A stretch of 7,202 bases of DNA from Thermoplasmata archaeon (lineage in GTDB: Archaea > Thermoplasmatota > E2 > UBA202 > JdFR-43): contig JAGHBD010000144.1 of NCBI GenBank assembly GCA_021161135.1, positions 1-7,202 of the forward strand, in the 5' to 3' direction. Positions 5,102 to 7,202 of this stretch are shown one piece after another. The notes under the pieces were generated by a model that searched no databases, was not told where the DNA came from, and saw only the letters and a program-made list of their open reading frames with translations. The stretch's first letter is position 1; each line of letters begins with the position of its first letter. The translations under genes and the position numbers were made by a program.

Positions 5102-6481
5102 CTAACTGCCTTGCTTTTTCATTTTTTCCAATATGCCTCTTGCCGCTATTATGCCAGTGGCTGCAGAGGCAACGATACCCCTCGATAGCCCTGCGCCGTC
5201 GCCTGCGACGAAGAAATTGCGGAGATTTGTTTCCATATTTTTGCTTACGATGAATCGCATGGAATAGAATTTTACTTCAGGGGCATATAGGAGAGTCGAA
5301 TCTTCGGCAACGCCTGGAATAACCTTCGAAAGCCTGTCTAATCCTTCAATGATATCCGTAACTATTCTATGTGGCAAAGCCATGGAGATGTCGCCAGGCG
5401 TGGCATTTTTTAGCGTTGGCTCAACATACGATTTCTCTATTCTCTGCCATGTAGAGCGGCGACCTGCCTTTAAATCGCCAAGTCGCTGCAGAATAGGCAT
5501 TTTTCCTCCGAGTGTTGTTGCCATCTTAGCTATTGCCGCTCCATAAGCAGTGGTATTTTCAACTGGCTCTGTTAGTTCAATATTCACAAGGAAAGCAAAA
5601 TTTGTATTCTCAGATTTTTCATGCATGGATGAATGACCATTAACTGATACATAATCACCATAGTCTTCCATAACAACAAATCCATTGGGGCATGTACAGA
5701 ATGTGCGCACAAAATCATCGTATGTTGGTGTATATATGTGAAATTTTGGATCCCATGCCTTCGCCACTATATCCTCCATAACAACACTTGGTACCTCAAC
5801 CCTCACTCCTATATCGATGGGTGCATATCTCGTTTTAATACCAAATTTCTCTGCCTGCCTCGCCAGCCAGTCAGCGCCGCTTCTGCCAACCGCTGCAAGC
5901 ACATATTTTGCAGTTATGGTAAAATTTTTGCCAATGAGCCTGTAGAATTTTTTGCTTCTCTTTATCTCCCTCACTTCCTTTTCAAGCAAAAATTTTACGC
6001 CCAGCGATTCGAGCTCGTTCCTAAAAGAAGAGATTACGTCTGGAAGGAGGTCGGAGCCAATGTGGCGCTGGAGGATGGGAATGAATTTTATACCATGTTG
6101 AGATGCCTTCTTTTCTATCGATGCGAGATCTCTACCATACAGTTTCGAGGGCGCTCCATGTTTGAGGAAAATTTCATCGATTTTTTTAATTAATGCATCT
6201 GCATCTTCGGTAAATTCCTTCAAATTTCCCCCTATATCAGCCCTCAAATTAAGTTTGCCATCTGAGAGCCCGCCTGCTCCTCCTAAGCCACAAAGTATGT
6301 TGCATGGCTCGCATTTAAGACATTTTGTAAAATGGGCGAGAGGGCATTTTCGCTTTTTAATATCCTTGCCTTTGTCTATAACGATAACGCTTGCATCACT
6401 GTTCAAAGCTAATTCATATGCTGCAAATAAGCCAGCTGGTCCAGCGCCAATTATTGCCACATCACAGGAGACGTTTTGCAT
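5102..6481 (-). CDS. FAD-dependent oxidoreductase of the COG2509 type
   Basis: This 459-residue cytoplasmic flavoprotein opens with the Rossmann FAD motif AIIGAGPAGLFAAYELA (GxGxxG at 12-17) and an acidic residue, D36, at the end of the second strand (VIVIDKG). A cysteine cluster follows: C46, C54, C57, C60 and C64, running into GLGGAGGLSDGKLNLR (65-80). I recall this from the COG2509 uncharacterised FAD dehydrogenases. NFFVAGDGAGLSRGIVASAA near the C-terminus is the second FAD-contacting motif (GDG). The substrate is unknown; relatives resemble geranylgeranyl reductases and other two-dinucleotide-fold enzymes. Whether the cysteines hold a metal or Fe-S cluster cannot be told. The ATG at 6481 lies 20 bases inside the end of the TBP gene, with no good Shine-Dalgarno, so translation is probably coupled to TBP. 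A GTG start seven codons later is possible but would shorten the first strand. Confidence 0.85.
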   Translation of the reverse strand: MQNVSCDVAIIGAGPAGLFAAYELALNSDASVIVIDKGKDIKKRKCPLAHFTKCLKCEPCNILCGLGGAGGLSDGKLNLRADIGGNLKEFTEDADALIKKIDEIFLKHGAPSKLYGRDLASIEKKASQHGIKFIPILQRHIGSDLLPDVISSFRNELESLGVKFLLEKEVREIKRSKKFYRLIGKNFTITAKYVLAAVGRSGADWLARQAEKFGIKTRYAPIDIGVRVEVPSVVMEDIVAKAWDPKFHIYTPTYDDFVRTFCTCPNGFVVMEDYGDYVSVNGHSSMHEKSENTNFAFLVNIELTEPVENTTAYGAAIAKMATTLGGKMPILQRLGDLKAGRRSTWQRIEKSYVEPTLKNATPGDISMALPHRIVTDIIEGLDRLSKVIPGVAEDSTLLYAPEVKFYSMRFIVSKNMETNLRNFFVAGDGAGLSRGIVASAATGIIAARGILEKMKKQGS

Positions 6482-7022
6482 TTAGTTCTTCTATAATTTT
6501 CTCTATTGCCTCATTAACCTGCTCCGCCTTCCTTGCTCCAGTGCATACAAGCTTTCCTGAACCAAAGAGTAAAATCACCACTTTTGGCTCATCAAGGCGA
6601 TATACAAGCCCCGGAAACTGCTCTGGCTCATACTCTATCTTTTCCAGTCCAATTGCTTGGGCTATGGCAATTAAATTGAGCTGGGCATGCAGATTGGCTG
6701 AGGCAACGATATTCTGCACAGTTATTTCTGGCTTCTTATACACCTTGAATCCCGCCTTCGCAACCTTATTGCACACTTTCTTTATAGCTCTTTCAACATC
6801 CTCTATCGTCTTCGCTCCAGTACATACAACCTTGCCACTCCTGAAAAGCAGGGCAGCTGTTTTCGGCTCATCAAGGCGAAGCACTAAGCCCGGAAACTGC
6901 TCTGGCTCATACTCGCTTTCTGGCAATGCCTTTTTGAGTTTCGATAAATCCAACTCTTTTGCAATGGTTGTGGAGGCAACAACATTCTCAATTTTCATAT
7001 CCACCTTCTTTTTCTCTACCAT
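6462..7022 (-). CDS. tbp: TATA-box binding protein (TBP)
   Basis: This 186-residue protein has two direct repeats of the TBP fold, at about 9-97 and 98-186. Each repeat has the DNA-contacting Asn (IENVVAS N13; VQNIVAS N104), the EYEPEQFPGL segment with kinking Phe (F43, F136), and LLF-SGK-VCTGA with the second kinking Phe (F60, F153), so all four minor-groove phenylalanines are present. TBP binds promoter TATA boxes and with TFB recruits RNA polymerase. There is no acidic C-terminal tail. I chose the ATG at 7022 because a TATA box (7050-7057) predicts transcription beginning about 5 bases before it. An in-frame TTG at 7031 would add three residues. The gene heads a two-gene unit with the FAD oxidoreductase, and it is divergent from the gene at 7128. 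Confidence 0.95.
   Translation of the reverse strand: MVEKKKVDMKIENVVASTTIAKELDLSKLKKALPESEYEPEQFPGLVLRLDEPKTAALLFRSGKVVCTGAKTIEDVERAIKKVCNKVAKAGFKVYKKPEITVQNIVASANLHAQLNLIAIAQAIGLEKIEYEPEQFPGLVYRLDEPKVVILLFGSGKLVCTGARKAEQVNEAIEKIIEELNAKRLL
6586..6914 (-). repeat. Near-identical 50-base repeat pair inside the TBP gene
   Basis: Bases 6586-6635 and 6865-6914 match at 44 of 50 positions, with all six differences in the middle. They encode the equivalent EYEPEQFPGLV(Y/L)RLDEPK segments of the two TBP halves. The protein duplication is ancient and shared by all TBPs; the similarity at DNA level is higher than is usual for such an old duplication. Confidence 0.75.
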
Positions 7023-7034
7023 AGAAATCAAGGG

Positions 7035-7057
7035 TATATATAAAGGGGTTTTATAAA
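7035..7057 (-). promoter_or_regulatory. tbp: TBP gene promoter, two TATA-like boxes
   Basis: On the minus strand TTTATAAA (7057-7050) is centred about 31 bases before the ATG at 7022, predicting a start near 7027 and a leader of about 5 bases. A second box, TTTATATATA (7044-7035), lies closer. It is centred only 17-18 bases before the ATG, too near to drive that start, but it could be a site where TBP binds its own promoter. Confidence 0.5.
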
Positions 7058-7098
7058 TATTTGGAGAGAAATGGGCGAGACCATCAACTTAAGAATAA

Positions 7099-7108
7099 TT
7101 TTATAAAA
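7099..7108 (+). promoter_or_regulatory. TATA box for the gene at 7128
   Basis: TTTTATAAAA is centred about 24 bases before the ATG at 7128, with no Shine-Dalgarno in between that is suitably placed, suggesting a leaderless mRNA. With the minus-strand TBP box it forms an imperfect inverted repeat (7045-7057 against 7100-7112, 12 of 13 paired). Confidence 0.5.
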
Positions 7109-7127
7109 CTCCTCCTTTAATTTTTCC

Positions 7128-7202
7128 ATGAACGAGGGGATGGGAATAATTGAAAGGATAATGGAATGGATCGTGAAAAATAGAATTTTTGTTAGAGAAA
7201 GA
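7128..7202 (+). CDS. 5' end of a gene of unknown function, cut by the window edge
   Basis: An ATG at 7128 opens a frame of 25 codons that stays open to the end of the window. It encodes MNEGMGIIERIMEWIVKNR and then IFVRER. The segment looks like one amphipathic helix, too little to name a family. It is called a gene because a good TATA box sits at the leaderless distance, as for PCNA. An ATG four codons in is a less likely start: the GAGGGG before it is too close to serve as a ribosome site. Confidence 0.5.
   Translation, partial: MNEGMGIIERIMEWIVKNRIFVRER

Noticed and set aside
6330..6341. 12-base exact repeat AAATGGGCGAGA, also at 7069-7080
   Set aside because: One copy is within coding sequence and there is no flanking similarity or structure. 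It is probably chance, and is noted only for its overlap with the sRNA guide complement.
7023..7031. TTG start for TBP three codons upstream
   Set aside because: The predicted transcription start from the TATA box at 7050-7057 falls near 7027, inside this extension, and TTG is a weaker start than the ATG at 7022.
6391..7056. Long open frame antisense to TBP, repeated in sequence
   Set aside because: Its internal repeat simply mirrors the TBP duplication, and it runs through the TBP promoter. It is a shadow of the TBP gene.

Overview
The window is archaeal. It encodes a TATA-binding protein, a PCNA sliding clamp, a winged-helix regulator with membrane segments and exported proteins full of N-glycosylation sequons (N-x-S/T). 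It has archaeal TATA boxes in place of bacterial -35/-10 promoters and a textbook box C/D guide RNA. The DNA is A+T-rich. Several start codons lie about 22-27 bases downstream of a TATA-box centre with no Shine-Dalgarno, which suggests leaderless mRNAs; a few others use GGTG five bases before ATG. A euryarchaeon, perhaps of the Thermoplasmata, fits. This placement is inference, because no rRNA is present.

Left part (1-2130): the window opens with the 3' end of a plus-strand gene for an anaerobic ribonucleotide reductase activating protein (1-225). Facing it is a minus-strand operon, read from 2083 down to 229: a nitroreductase-family flavoprotein, an exported clan GH-A glycosidase-like protein, and a small membrane-anchored protein. 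The three genes are tightly spaced (8-base gap, then an ATGA overlap). The operon diverges from the PCNA gene across only 47 bases that hold two identical, inverted TATA octamers.

Middle (2131-4518): PCNA (plus) converges on a large exported calcineurin-type metallophosphoesterase gene (minus), and their 3' ends overlap by 9 bases. Upstream of the phosphoesterase is a 162-base gap. It contains an unannotated C/D box sRNA on the plus strand (about 4454-4513) with boxes C, D', C' and D, two 12-base guides and a closing stem, preceded by a TATA-like box at the right distance.

Right part (4519-7202): three minus-strand genes follow. TBP comes first, overlapping the next gene by 20 bases. That gene encodes a COG2509-type FAD-dependent oxidoreductase with a cysteine cluster. 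Last is a winged-helix regulator fused to two membrane segments, with its own TATA box. Divergent from TBP, a plus-strand gene of unknown function begins at 7128 and runs off the window.

Most of the window is core archaeal information processing (clamp, TBP, guide RNA) mixed with redox enzymes and surface proteins. I see no mobile element, CRISPR array, tRNA or rRNA. The C/D sRNA and the membrane-anchored regulator are the items most worth following up; I found no evidence for a larger new system.
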